Assembly: GCF_000373925.1 (NCBI RefSeq)
Contig: NZ_KB892796.1
Coordinates: forward strand, 1-39,122
Source: Actinopolymorpha alba DSM 45243
GTDB lineage: Bacteria; Actinomycetota; Actinomycetes; Propionibacteriales; Actinopolymorphaceae
DNA: 39,122 bases
Reading direction: 5' to 3'
Of this stretch, positions 32,054-38,679 are shown piece by piece (position 1 is the first letter of the stretch; each line of letters begins with the position of its first letter). The position numbers were made by a program, and so were the translations under genes. A model generated the notes under the pieces. It worked only from the letters and a program-made list of their open reading frames with translations. It was not told the DNA's origin and did no database searches.

Positions 32054-33475
32054 GTGGAACTACGCGACTACCTCAAGCTGCTCCGACGCCGGTGGCTCGT
32101 GGTGCTCGGTTGTGTCCTGGTGGCCACGGCCGCGACCACCGCCATCACACTGAGCCTCACACCGAAGTACGGCTCGACGGTCCGGTTGTTCGTCTCCACA
32201 CCCCAGGGGGACGTCTCGTCGGCGTACCAAGGTGGGCTCTTCTCGGAGCAGCGGGTGGAGTCGTACGCGGACCTGGTAACCGGCCCGGAGGTCGCCCAGC
32301 GGGTCATTGACCGGTTCCACCTCGATCAAAGCGTCAAGGATTTCGGGAAGCGCGTCACCGCCAAGGTGATCCCGCGAACCGTGATCCTGAGCGTCACGGT
32401 GACCGACCCGGACCCGGGCCGCGCCACCCGCCTGGCAGCCGCGGTCGGCACGGAGTTCATCTCGCTCGTCGACAAACTCGAAACCGCCCCAGACCGGTCG
32501 GGCCCGCCGATCAAGGCAAGCGTCCTCGGCGCCCCGTTGGCCTCGGATGGGCCGGTCTCCCCGCGCCCGATCCGCAATGCCGGTATCGCCGCGGCCATGG
32601 GGCTGCTGCTCGGCATCGTCCTCGCGGTGCTCCGCGACGTTCTCGACAGCACAATCCGCGATCAGGACCAGCTCACCACGCTGGCAGACGCGCCGGTGCT
32701 CGGAGTTATCGCGTTCGATCCGGACGCGAACAAGCAGGCACCGCTCACCAGCCTGTCATCACACACGCCGCGCGCCGAGGCGTTCCGTGTTGTCCGGACC
32801 AACCTGCAGTTCGTCGAGGTTGATCAGCCGAGCAAGGTCTTCGTGATCACCAGCTCGATGGCGGGCGAGGGCAAGTCGACGACCGCCTGCAGCCTCGCCG
32901 TCACGCTGGCACAGGCGGGTCAGAGCGTCGCCCTGGTCGACGGCGATCTCCGTCGCCCCAGCGTGGCGGAGTATCTACGACTCGAGCCCTCTGTCGGGTT
33001 GACCACGGTGCTCATCGGACGGGTTGCCCTCGCGGACGCGATGCAGAGCTGGGGAGATCACGGCCTGTGTGTGCTCACGAGCGGAGCGATCCCGCCCGAT
33101 CCGGCCGACCTGCTCCAGTCCAAGGCGATGGTGGAGCTGCTCGCCGACCTGCGGCGGACGTTCGACGTCGTCATCATCGACGCACCGCCGCTGCTTCCCG
33201 TGACTGATGCGGCCCTCCTCACCGCGCAAGCCGAGGGTGCGCTGTTGGTCGTGAGGCACGGCAAGACCTCGCGCGACCAGGTACGCCGATCGGTCGAACG
33301 CCTGGCGTCGGTCCGCGGCCGGCTCGTGGGAACGCTGCTCAACCGGAGCCCGCAGCGAGGACCGAGCAGCGAGAGCTACGGGTACGGCTATGCCCCGCTC
33401 GCCGGGCAACTCCGCGCCGACCGTGAGGCGGTGCGGACGACCACCGAGTCGAGTGGCGTCGACATCACCCGCTGA
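32054..33475 (+). CDS. Wzz-domain bacterial tyrosine autokinase (BY-kinase)
   Basis: A 473-residue polysaccharide co-polymerase. Residues 1-35 and about 175-195 are the two membrane helices of a Wzz module (LRDYLKLLRRRWLVVLGCV; AAAMGLLLGIVLAVLRDVLD). Residues 260-440 are a CpsD/CapB-like kinase with Walker A SSMAGEGKSTT, A' VALVDGD (292-298) and B VVIIDAPPLLP (from 372). The Tyr tail is short (SYGYGY near 455). It would control chain length through cycles of autophosphorylation. GTG at 32054 with GGGAA upstream. It is the only plus-strand gene at this end of the cluster. No cognate phosphatase (Wzb-like) is visible. Confidence 0.93.
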   Translation: MELRDYLKLLRRRWLVVLGCVLVATAATTAITLSLTPKYGSTVRLFVSTPQGDVSSAYQGGLFSEQRVESYADLVTGPEVAQRVIDRFHLDQSVKDFGKRVTAKVIPRTVILSVTVTDPDPGRATRLAAAVGTEFISLVDKLETAPDRSGPPIKASVLGAPLASDGPVSPRPIRNAGIAAAMGLLLGIVLAVLRDVLDSTIRDQDQLTTLADAPVLGVIAFDPDANKQAPLTSLSSHTPRAEAFRVVRTNLQFVEVDQPSKVFVITSSMAGEGKSTTACSLAVTLAQAGQSVALVDGDLRRPSVAEYLRLEPSVGLTTVLIGRVALADAMQSWGDHGLCVLTSGAIPPDPADLLQSKAMVELLADLRRTFDVVIIDAPPLLPVTDAALLTAQAEGALLVVRHGKTSRDQVRRSVERLASVRGRLVGTLLNRSPQRGPSSESYGYGYAPLAGQLRADREAVRTTTESSGVDITR

Positions 33476-33495
33476 CGGGCGCAGATCGTCGAGGT

Positions 33496-33527
33496 CAGGC
33501 TGCCGTCCCCGCTGCCCGCGCAGCCTG
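33496..33527. terminator. Hairpin between convergent genes
   Basis: CAGGCTGC (33496-33503) pairs with GCAGCCTG (33520-33527) around a 16-nt loop in the 121-bp gap between the BY-kinase and DUF305 genes. Confidence 0.4.
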
Positions 33528-33596
33528 CGTACGTACTGACCCTGACAACCCGAGCTTGACAGCCGGGCGCGCGCCGCGGGGAGTCTGGCCCGTCCG

Positions 33597-34337
33597 TCAG
33601 AGCAGGCGGAGGATCCGCCGCATCTCGGTGATCTCCGCGGACTGGCTGGTGGCGATGCTCGCGGCCAACATCTTGGCTGGGAGGTACTTCCCCTTCCGCT
33701 GCTCGACCTTGGCCATCTCGATGGCGCCCTCATGGTGGCGGATCATCAGCTGGAGGTAGGCCCGGTCGAACGCCGCGCCGGACGCCTGCACCATCGCGCC
33801 CAACTCCTGCTGGCTCATCATGCCGGGCATGTGTTCCTGGTGTTCCGTGCCCGGCATCTGCCCTGTCATGCCAGGGCTCGGGCACGGCTGACCCATGTGC
33901 TGCGACATACCGGGGCTCGCGCAACGGAGCAGGTGCGACTCCAGGTCCGGATCAGGGGTCGGCACCGCCTTGCCCCAAGCCCGCAACCACGCGCTCATCT
34001 GCTCGATCTCGGGTTTCTGTGCCTCCTCGATCCACTTGGCCAAAGTCTTGACCGAGGCGTTGTGCGCACGGCTGTCCGCCAGGTCGCTCATCATGATCGC
34101 CTGTTGGTGGTGCGCGATCATCGCCTCCGCGAAGGCGACGTCCTGCGCATTGTGCGCTCCGGGTAGCACACTCACCATCGCCGACGGGCTGACCACTACC
34201 AACGGCTTGCTCGCCGGCGACGCCCCGCCCTCGGGGTCAGGCGTACACCCCGTCAGGCCGACGACCACGGCGAGCCCGATCGGCACGACCAGCAAGCCGA
34301 TCCGGCCAAGAGGCAAGGATTGCTTGCGTACCCTCAT
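33597..34337 (-). CDS. DUF305 lipoprotein with Met/His-rich insert
   Basis: A 246-residue four-helix-type DUF305 protein. LTGC places the lipidated Cys at residue 31. Two repeats carry the family's HHxxAI signature (IAHHQQAIMMSDLA and IRHHEGAIEMAKVE). Between them lies a Met/His/Pro-rich stretch of about 40 residues (PGMSQHMGQ, HQEHMPGMMSQQE) that could bind Cu(I)/Ag(I). DUF305 proteins are often linked to metal handling. ATG at 34337 chosen for the signal peptide; an in-frame GTG at 34388 is possible. The upstream region has the 19-bp motif shared with hrp1. Confidence 0.88.
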   Translation of the reverse strand: MRVRKQSLPLGRIGLLVVPIGLAVVVGLTGCTPDPEGGASPASKPLVVVSPSAMVSVLPGAHNAQDVAFAEAMIAHHQQAIMMSDLADSRAHNASVKTLAKWIEEAQKPEIEQMSAWLRAWGKAVPTPDPDLESHLLRCASPGMSQHMGQPCPSPGMTGQMPGTEHQEHMPGMMSQQELGAMVQASGAAFDRAYLQLMIRHHEGAIEMAKVEQRKGKYLPAKMLAASIATSQSAEITEMRRILRLL

Positions 34338-34439
34338 GAAAGGCAGTGTCCATCGCCCACCATTCGGCGTACGGACGAACGCGAGCACATCAGCCGGAGC
34401 CGCGGGAATTTCACCCGGTGAGGCTGAGCCTTAACTTCG

Positions 34440-34458
34440 CCAATCGGGATGTGTCGCG
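34440..34458. promoter_or_regulatory. 19-bp motif upstream of DUF305, shared with hrp1
   Basis: CCAATCGGGATGTGTCGCG differs from the hrp1 upstream copy (6627-6645) at one base. It lies 102 bp upstream of the chosen DUF305 start. The T change weakens the dyad slightly. Confidence 0.45.
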
Positions 34459-34503
34459 GGTGAGACAGAACCCCGGTTGTCAGATGCCATCACCTCGTGC
34501 TTC

Positions 34504-34515
34504 TCAAGCGCTTGA
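34504..34515. promoter_or_regulatory. 12-bp palindrome TCAAGCGCTTGA
   Basis: Perfect palindrome 59-70 bp upstream of the PhyH-like gene, in the divergent region with DUF305. A TCGCCT/AGGCGA hairpin (34519-34536) follows. Candidate operator. Confidence 0.35.
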
Positions 34516-34585
34516 CGTTCGCCTGAGCAAAGGCGAGACGAAAACCCGTTGACCTGCCCCGCGGCGCCCGCCGATGGTGTTGGTC

Positions 34586-35374
34586 ATGCTCTCCGTCGCC
34601 GAGATCACCGCGTTCCTGCGTGACGGTTTCGTCGCCATCCGCCAGGCCGTGCCCCCTCAGGTTGTCGATGCCTGCGTCGAGGTGGTCTGGGCGCGGTTGG
34701 CGGAGCGGGGCGTGCAGCGGGACGATCCGTCGTCGTGGACGGCACCCGTGGTGCGAATCGACTGCCCGGAACGGGGTCACGACGGCCGGCCCTTCGCGCA
34801 GGCGGGTACGGCCAGGCCGTTGTGGGAGGCGTACGACCAGTTGATCGGGCCCGGCACCTGGTGGAAACGCCAGGGCGTGGGCGGCACGATCCCGGTCAGG
34901 TTTCCGCACCCCGCCGACCCAGGCGACGCCGGCTGGCACATCGAAACCAGCTTCCAGTCGGGTGACACCTGGCGTACGAACATCCGGAGCCGCGACCGCG
35001 GACTGCTCGCGCTCTTCCTCTTCACCGACGTCGGCCTTCGCGATGCTCCGACGCGGGTACGGGTCGGCTCACACACTGATGCCGCACGGGTTCTCGAGGC
35101 GGCCGGCGAGGACGGGCTCGACCTCGCCTCGGCCGGACCACTGTTGGAAGCGAGCGCGGCGCGGCCGGTTGCCCATGTGACCGGTGCGGCCGGTGACGTC
35201 TACCTCTGCCATCCGTTCCTCGTCCACGCCGCGTCGTGGCCGCACCGGGGTACGACGCCCAGGATCATGGCCCAGCCAGGCGTCGCGTTGCTGGAGCCGT
35301 TCCGGCTCGCGGACCGCGAGCGCGCCTACCCGGTCGAACGCGCCATCCTGTCGGCCCTTGAGGGTGGATCCTGA
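34586..35374 (+). CDS. Phytanoyl-CoA dioxygenase (PhyH) family protein with HxE variant
   Basis: A 262-residue double-stranded beta-helix protein of the Fe(II)/2-oxoglutarate type. The N-terminus (LSVAEITAFLRDGFVAIRQA) and CHPFLVHAASWPHRGTTPR are typical: distal His, then Arg for 2-oxoglutarate. The proximal motif reads WHIETS, so Glu replaces the usual Asp of HxD. That can still bind iron in some relatives but may change activity. Start ATG 34586 resembles family N-termini; ATG 34574 is also in frame. Substrate unknown. Confidence 0.82.
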   Translation: MLSVAEITAFLRDGFVAIRQAVPPQVVDACVEVVWARLAERGVQRDDPSSWTAPVVRIDCPERGHDGRPFAQAGTARPLWEAYDQLIGPGTWWKRQGVGGTIPVRFPHPADPGDAGWHIETSFQSGDTWRTNIRSRDRGLLALFLFTDVGLRDAPTRVRVGSHTDAARVLEAAGEDGLDLASAGPLLEASAARPVAHVTGAAGDVYLCHPFLVHAASWPHRGTTPRIMAQPGVALLEPFRLADRERAYPVERAILSALEGGS

Positions 35375-35380
35375 AACCGC

Positions 35381-35394
35381 GGGCTCTCCAGCCC
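35381..35394. terminator. Short hairpin between convergent genes
   Basis: GGGCT-ctcc-AGCCC in the 53-bp gap between the PhyH-like and DinB genes; weak. Confidence 0.25.
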
Positions 35395-35427
35395 ATTGTG
35401 TGCGGACCCAACCCTGTCGCCCGCCTC

Positions 35428-35934
35428 TCAGGCTCCGACAGTCCCGTCGATTCCTTCACGAAGGAAATCAGCGTGCCCGTTGTGCCGGGCGTACTCATGA
35501 ATCAGGTGCAGCATCACCAGCCGGAGCGACACTTCCTCACCCGACTTGGGTTCGCGGGCGGTCACGTCGAGGGACTCCGTGTCCTGCTCGATCCGGCGGG
35601 AGTGCGCGACCTCTGCCTCCCAGGCCGCGAACGCCTCTGACCGGGTGGCCGTACGGGCGTCGTACGCCACCTGGAAGTCCCGCTTGTCTGACCAGACGAG
35701 CGGGATGTCCTCGCCGTTGATCACCCGCCGGAACCACGCCCGCTCCACCTCGGCCATGTGCCGCACCAAGCCGAGCAGGGAAAGCGTCGACGGGGGCATC
35801 GACTGCCGGCGGAGTTCGTCGTCGGAAAGGCCGTCGCATTTCATCGCGAGCGTCGCTCGGTGGTAGTCGAGAAAGGCACGTACCATTTCCCGCTCACCTG
35901 CGATCACGGGCGGCGGGATTCGTTCGGTGGTCAC
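35428..35934 (-). CDS. DinB-like DUF664 protein (mycothiol-dependent transferase fold)
   Basis: A 168-residue four-helix bundle. Metal-ligand histidines are visible in LLGLVRHMAEVERAWFRR and LIHEYARHNGHADFLRE, the DUF664 pattern. In actinobacteria such proteins use mycothiol or bind other thiols; the substrate here is unknown. The GTG at 35934 has GGGGAA upstream and gives the normal N-terminus. A longer frame back to 36102 crosses a hairpin and is not family-like. Confidence 0.88.
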   Translation of the reverse strand: MTTERIPPPVIAGEREMVRAFLDYHRATLAMKCDGLSDDELRRQSMPPSTLSLLGLVRHMAEVERAWFRRVINGEDIPLVWSDKRDFQVAYDARTATRSEAFAAWEAEVAHSRRIEQDTESLDVTAREPKSGEEVSLRLVMLHLIHEYARHNGHADFLREGIDGTVGA

Positions 35935-36017
35935 TGCGGATTCCCCAATTCTTCCTGGCCGTGCGGTGCTGCCTTGTTGCTCTGTGCTTCCGGGTTGGCC
36001 TGTGCCCGCAGCCCGGT

Positions 36018-36059
36018 GCCGAGGACCTGCGGCGCCAACTCGCGCAGCAGGTCCTCGGC
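36018..36059 (-). terminator. 13-bp-stem hairpin after the VOC gene
   Basis: GCCGAGGACCTGC (36018-36030) pairs perfectly with 36047-36059; an inner GCGC/GCGC stem sits in the loop. It begins 44 nt past the VOC stop on its strand and precedes the DinB gene. Confidence 0.6.
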
Positions 36060-36102
36060 TTCGGGTGACAACGTCACAGGTTGGCGCCCAAGCTTCGCGC
36101 AT

Positions 36103-36549
36103 TTACTGGTGTGAAGGAGCAGCCGGTGCGGTCTCGACGTACTGCGCGGCGAATGACTCCGACGGAGCGATCGGAGTGATCACGTCGATGAGTACTCCGT
36201 CTGGTGCGGCGACGATGAAGTGGCGCTGGCCGAAGTCCTCACTGCGCAACGAGAGTCTCTCGGGGAGCCCGGCCTCCGTGACCAGCCGGCGGTGCTCGGC
36301 GTCCACATCGGGCACCTCGAAGTTCAGGATGAGGCCCTGAACGGGTACGCGTGAGCCCTCGGGGATCGTCTCGTGGGTGTGGTCGAGCAGGGCGAGCTCG
36401 TAGTGCGGGGGTTCGGGCCGGCGGAGGCTGACGTACCAGTCCGATTCGAAGACCACCTCGAAGCCGAAGTGCTGGGTGTAGAACGCACGGCACTCAGCGA
36501 CCTGGCTTGTGCCGATGACCGGATAGAAGCTGTCGAGCACGGCGGGCAT
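36103..36549 (-). CDS. VOC (glyoxalase/bleomycin-resistance/dioxygenase) family protein
   Basis: A 148-residue paired beta-alpha-beta-beta-beta protein. [20 protein letters not shown] opens the first module ([15 protein letters not shown]), and [20 protein letters not shown] the second. [14 protein letters not shown] is the closing strand. It is divergent from a TetR-type gene and so probably its regulatory target. ATG at 36549 has AGGAG upstream. Its promoter is overlapped by the TetR palindromes. Substrate unknown; resistance or detoxification is a reasonable guess. Confidence 0.9.
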   Translation of the reverse strand: MPAVLDSFYPVIGTSQVAECRAFYTQHFGFEVVFESDWYVSLRRPEPPHYELALLDHTHETIPEGSRVPVQGLILNFEVPDVDAEHRRLVTEAGLPERLSLRSEDFGQRHFIVAAPDGVLIDVITPIAPSESFAAQYVETAPAAPSHQ

Positions 36550-36570
36550 GGGGTCTCCTGTCGAATTTCA

Positions 36571-36617
36571 CATACCGTGGGTATGCCAACGGACGCTATT
36601 GGCATACTCTCGGTATG
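36571..36617. promoter_or_regulatory. Nested TetR operator: two CATAC-N5-GTATG sites
   Basis: CATAC-cgtgg-GTATG (36571-36585) and CATAC-tctcg-GTATG (36603-36617) are centred 32 bp apart, about three helical turns. They are themselves related by a larger dyad, GTATGCCAA (36581-36589) against TTGGCATAC (36599-36607). Such paired sites suit two TetR dimers on one face of DNA. They lie between the divergent VOC and TetR genes and overlap the VOC promoter. Confidence 0.75.
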
Positions 36618-36621
36618 TCAA
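36593..36621 (-). promoter_or_regulatory. Consensus-like promoter of the VOC gene
   Basis: On the minus strand TTGACA (36621-36616), a 17-bp spacer and TAGCGT (36598-36593). One palindrome covers the -35/spacer and the other lies at the start site (about 36586). The leader is about 36 nt. Confidence 0.6.
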
Positions 36622-36643
36622 TCTCGGTTGTGCCCGTCGCCCT

Positions 36644-36683
36644 GGACGACGATGCGCTGGAGGGGACGACGATGCACTGGATG
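36644..36683 (+). repeat. 20-bp tandem duplication in the TetR gene leader
   Basis: GGACGACGATGCGCTGGAGG is followed directly by a second copy with two changes. It lies over the candidate start sites of the TetR gene and duplicates the ATG-containing stretch. Confidence 0.75.
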
Positions 36684-36699
36684 GAGGGTGGACGCGGAC

Positions 36700-37281
36700 G
36701 TGGCGAGCAGGGCTGAGCAACGCGCGGAGACGCGGCGCGCGCTCCTGGCGGAGGGCCGGCGAAGGTTCGCTCGGGACGGCTTTCACGGAGTGGTACTCGA
36801 GGAGGTCGCCCGCGGCGCCGGGGTGACCAAAGGCGCGGCGTACCACCACTTCGGCAGCAAGGCAGGGCTGTTCAGAACCGTCGTGGAGGAGGCGCAGCAG
36901 GAGGTGGCCGACCGGGTGACCGAAGCCGCCGGCCACCACGAAGACCCGTGGAAACAACTGATCGCGGGCTGCCGCGCCTATCTGTCCGCGGGGTCGGATC
37001 CGGCGATCCAGCGGATCATGCTGATCGACGCGCCCACCGTCCTGGGCTGGAACGAATGGCGCGAGATGGATGACGCGTCCTCCGCCCACCATCTGACCGA
37101 GGCCCTGGAGACGCTGGTCGCCTCCGGGGTTCTCGCTCCACAGCCGGTCGAACCCCTGGCCCGGCTTCTGTCGGGAGCGATGAACGAGGCCGCCGTCTGG
37201 CTCGCCGAGTCGGGTGACCCCACGTCGTTGGAGGCCACGACGACCGCCTTGGAGCGACTCATCGAAGGGCTGCGCCGCTAG
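36700..37281 (+). CDS. TetR/AcrR-family transcriptional regulator
   Basis: A 193-residue repressor-type protein. The HTH is at about residues 28-47 (LEEVARGAGVTKGAAYHHFG, then SKAGLF). The C-terminal ligand domain includes DAPTVLGWNEWREMDD and a long last helix. It probably represses the divergent VOC gene and itself through the palindromes at 36571-36617. Start uncertain: GTG 36700 has GGAGG 12 nt upstream; GTG 36688 and ATG 36652 are in frame within or next to the 20-bp tandem duplication. Confidence 0.9.
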   Translation: MASRAEQRAETRRALLAEGRRRFARDGFHGVVLEEVARGAGVTKGAAYHHFGSKAGLFRTVVEEAQQEVADRVTEAAGHHEDPWKQLIAGCRAYLSAGSDPAIQRIMLIDAPTVLGWNEWREMDDASSAHHLTEALETLVASGVLAPQPVEPLARLLSGAMNEAAVWLAESGDPTSLEATTTALERLIEGLRR

Positions 37282-37334
37282 GGCAGGTTTCTCATCGTTA
37301 GGGCCCCCGCCGTGAGGTGACCTACGCTCGGGTG

Positions 37335-37421
37335 ATGACGTACGAACGGACCGGCTCGATGAGCTGTCAATGGTGGATTGACGGCTCGGATCCCGCGCTG
37401 GCGGAGGGGACCTTCCGATGA
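37335..37421 (+). CDS. 28-codon ORF ending in an ATGA overlap with the LigD-like gene
   Basis: A short frame (MTYERTGSMSCQWWIDGSDP, then ALAEGTFR) whose stop TGA overlaps the next ATG at 37418. An 11-bp hairpin (37361-37387) lies inside it. No family is recognised and there is no good ribosome site. It could be a leader that couples translation, or chance. Confidence 0.25.
   Translation: MTYERTGSMSCQWWIDGSDPALAEGTFR
37361..37387. terminator. 11-bp-stem hairpin between the TetR and LigD-like genes
   Basis: GAGCTGTCAAT (37361-37371) pairs with ATTGACGGCTC (37377-37387; one G-U) around ggtgg. It may terminate tetR transcripts or structure the LigD leader. Confidence 0.45.
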
Positions 37422-38383
37422 GTGGTGGCGAAGTTCGCGATGGTGTGTCGCTGACCAACCTCGACCAGCCGTTGTTCGAGGGGGCGGATGCGACCAAGCG
37501 GGACCTCGTCGACTACCTCGACGCGGTCGGCGACCGGATCATCGCGGAGTTGGCCGACCGGCCGCTGTCGGTGGTCCGCGTGCTGCGCGGTCAGGCGCCG
37601 TTCATGCAGAAGAACGTTCCGAAGTACACGCCCTCGTGGGTGCGCACGGTGACCCTGTGGGCGGAATCCTCCAGGCGTAACGTGTCGTACGCCCTGTGCA
37701 ACGATCGCCGTACGCTGCTCTGGTTCGCCAACCAGCGGGCGGTGGAGTATCACCCGACCCTGGCGCGCGCCGATCAGCCGGGCTGGCCCACGCACCTGGT
37801 GATGGACCTCGACCCGCCGGAGGGCGAATCGTTCGGGCTGACCGTCCGCGCGGCCTTCCTGGTACGGCAGGCGCTGGCCGACTCTGGGCTGGTCGGCGTG
37901 GTCAAGACCAGCGGCTCGAAAGGGCTGCACGTGTTCGTCCCCGTGGCAGGTCACGGCGCGGAGGATGTCGCCGCGGCCACCCGCGCGATCGCTGCCCGAG
38001 CCGAACGCCTCGATCCCGCGTTGGCGACGACCGCGTTCATCCGTGAAGACCGCGGCGCCAAGGTGTTCCTCGACTCCACCCGGGCGGGTGGCGCGACCGT
38101 GGTCGCCGCGTACAGTCCGCGGATACGGCCGGGCACGTCGGTGTCCTATCCCGTGGAGTGGGCGGACCTGGCGGACGTCGCACCTCGTGACTTCACGGTA
38201 CGAACGGCGATTCGGCTGCTGGGTGAGCGTGACCCCTGGGCCGAGCGCATGCCGGAGCCGCAACGGTTGAACGCCGACCTCATCGAGGAGGGCCACGGGA
38301 TCCCCATCGCGCGGGTGCAGGCGATGCACGAGGGGAAGCGACGGGCCCGCGCCCGGCGCGCCTCCTCAGAACCGAACTCGTAG
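37418..38383 (+). CDS. Stand-alone LigD-type polymerase/primase domain (NHEJ PolDom)
   Basis: A 321-residue AEP-superfamily polymerase of the non-homologous end-joining system. LDQPLFEGADATKRDLVDYL opens the domain, the catalytic metal motif DLDP lies at 130-133, and SGSKGLHVFVP is the nucleotide-binding loop. In many bacteria PolDom is fused to ligase and phosphoesterase domains in LigD; here it stands alone, and no Ku or ATP-ligase gene is in the window. It likely fills gaps or adds nucleotides at breaks. ATG at 37418; no strong ribosome site. Confidence 0.93.
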   Translation: MSGGEVRDGVSLTNLDQPLFEGADATKRDLVDYLDAVGDRIIAELADRPLSVVRVLRGQAPFMQKNVPKYTPSWVRTVTLWAESSRRNVSYALCNDRRTLLWFANQRAVEYHPTLARADQPGWPTHLVMDLDPPEGESFGLTVRAAFLVRQALADSGLVGVVKTSGSKGLHVFVPVAGHGAEDVAAATRAIAARAERLDPALATTAFIREDRGAKVFLDSTRAGGATVVAAYSPRIRPGTSVSYPVEWADLADVAPRDFTVRTAIRLLGERDPWAERMPEPQRLNADLIEEGHGIPIARVQAMHEGKRRARARRASSEPNS

Positions 38384-38474
38384 GGGTGGGGCCAGTGGGG
38401 GCGCCTCCGTAGGCAGGCGTCCGCGGCTGGCCGGGGTGCCAGCTGGCAGCGCGTTGGTGGGCAGGCCGTCGCAC

Positions 38475-38538
38475 CAGCGGGCTGCGGGTTGGTGGAGAGC
38501 GCCAGCGGGCTGCGGGTTGGTGGAGAGCGCCAGCGGGC
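38475..38538. repeat. 28-bp tandem repeat, two perfect copies plus a partial third
   Basis: Two identical 28-bp units (38475-38502, 38503-38530), each starting CAGCGGGCTGCGGGTTGG, and the first 8 bp of a third. A degenerate relative (GCGCGTTGGTGG) lies just before. There are no spacers, so it is not a CRISPR array. The whole 38384-38679 stretch has no gene I can support. Confidence 0.85.
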
Positions 38539-38642
38539 GAGCGGCACATTGGTGCGGCACGTGGGCCACGGTCCCACACCGCGAACCTTTCCCACACGCA
38601 TGGAAACTCCTTGTAAATAAAGGATTCCGGCATCCCTACTGG

Positions 38643-38672
38643 TTGCGGCAGTGATCCTGTCGGGGGTAAAAT
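38643..38672 (+). promoter_or_regulatory. Promoter of a leaderless DUF222 gene
   Basis: TTGCGG (38643-38648) and TAAAAT (38667-38672), 18 bp apart. Transcription would start at about 38679-38680, the ATG itself. No ribosome site precedes the gene. Confidence 0.55.
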
Positions 38673-38679
38673 CGAACGC

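Noticed and set aside
38475-38538. CRISPR-like repeat
   Set aside because: The 28-bp units are directly adjacent with no spacers and no cas genes are present.
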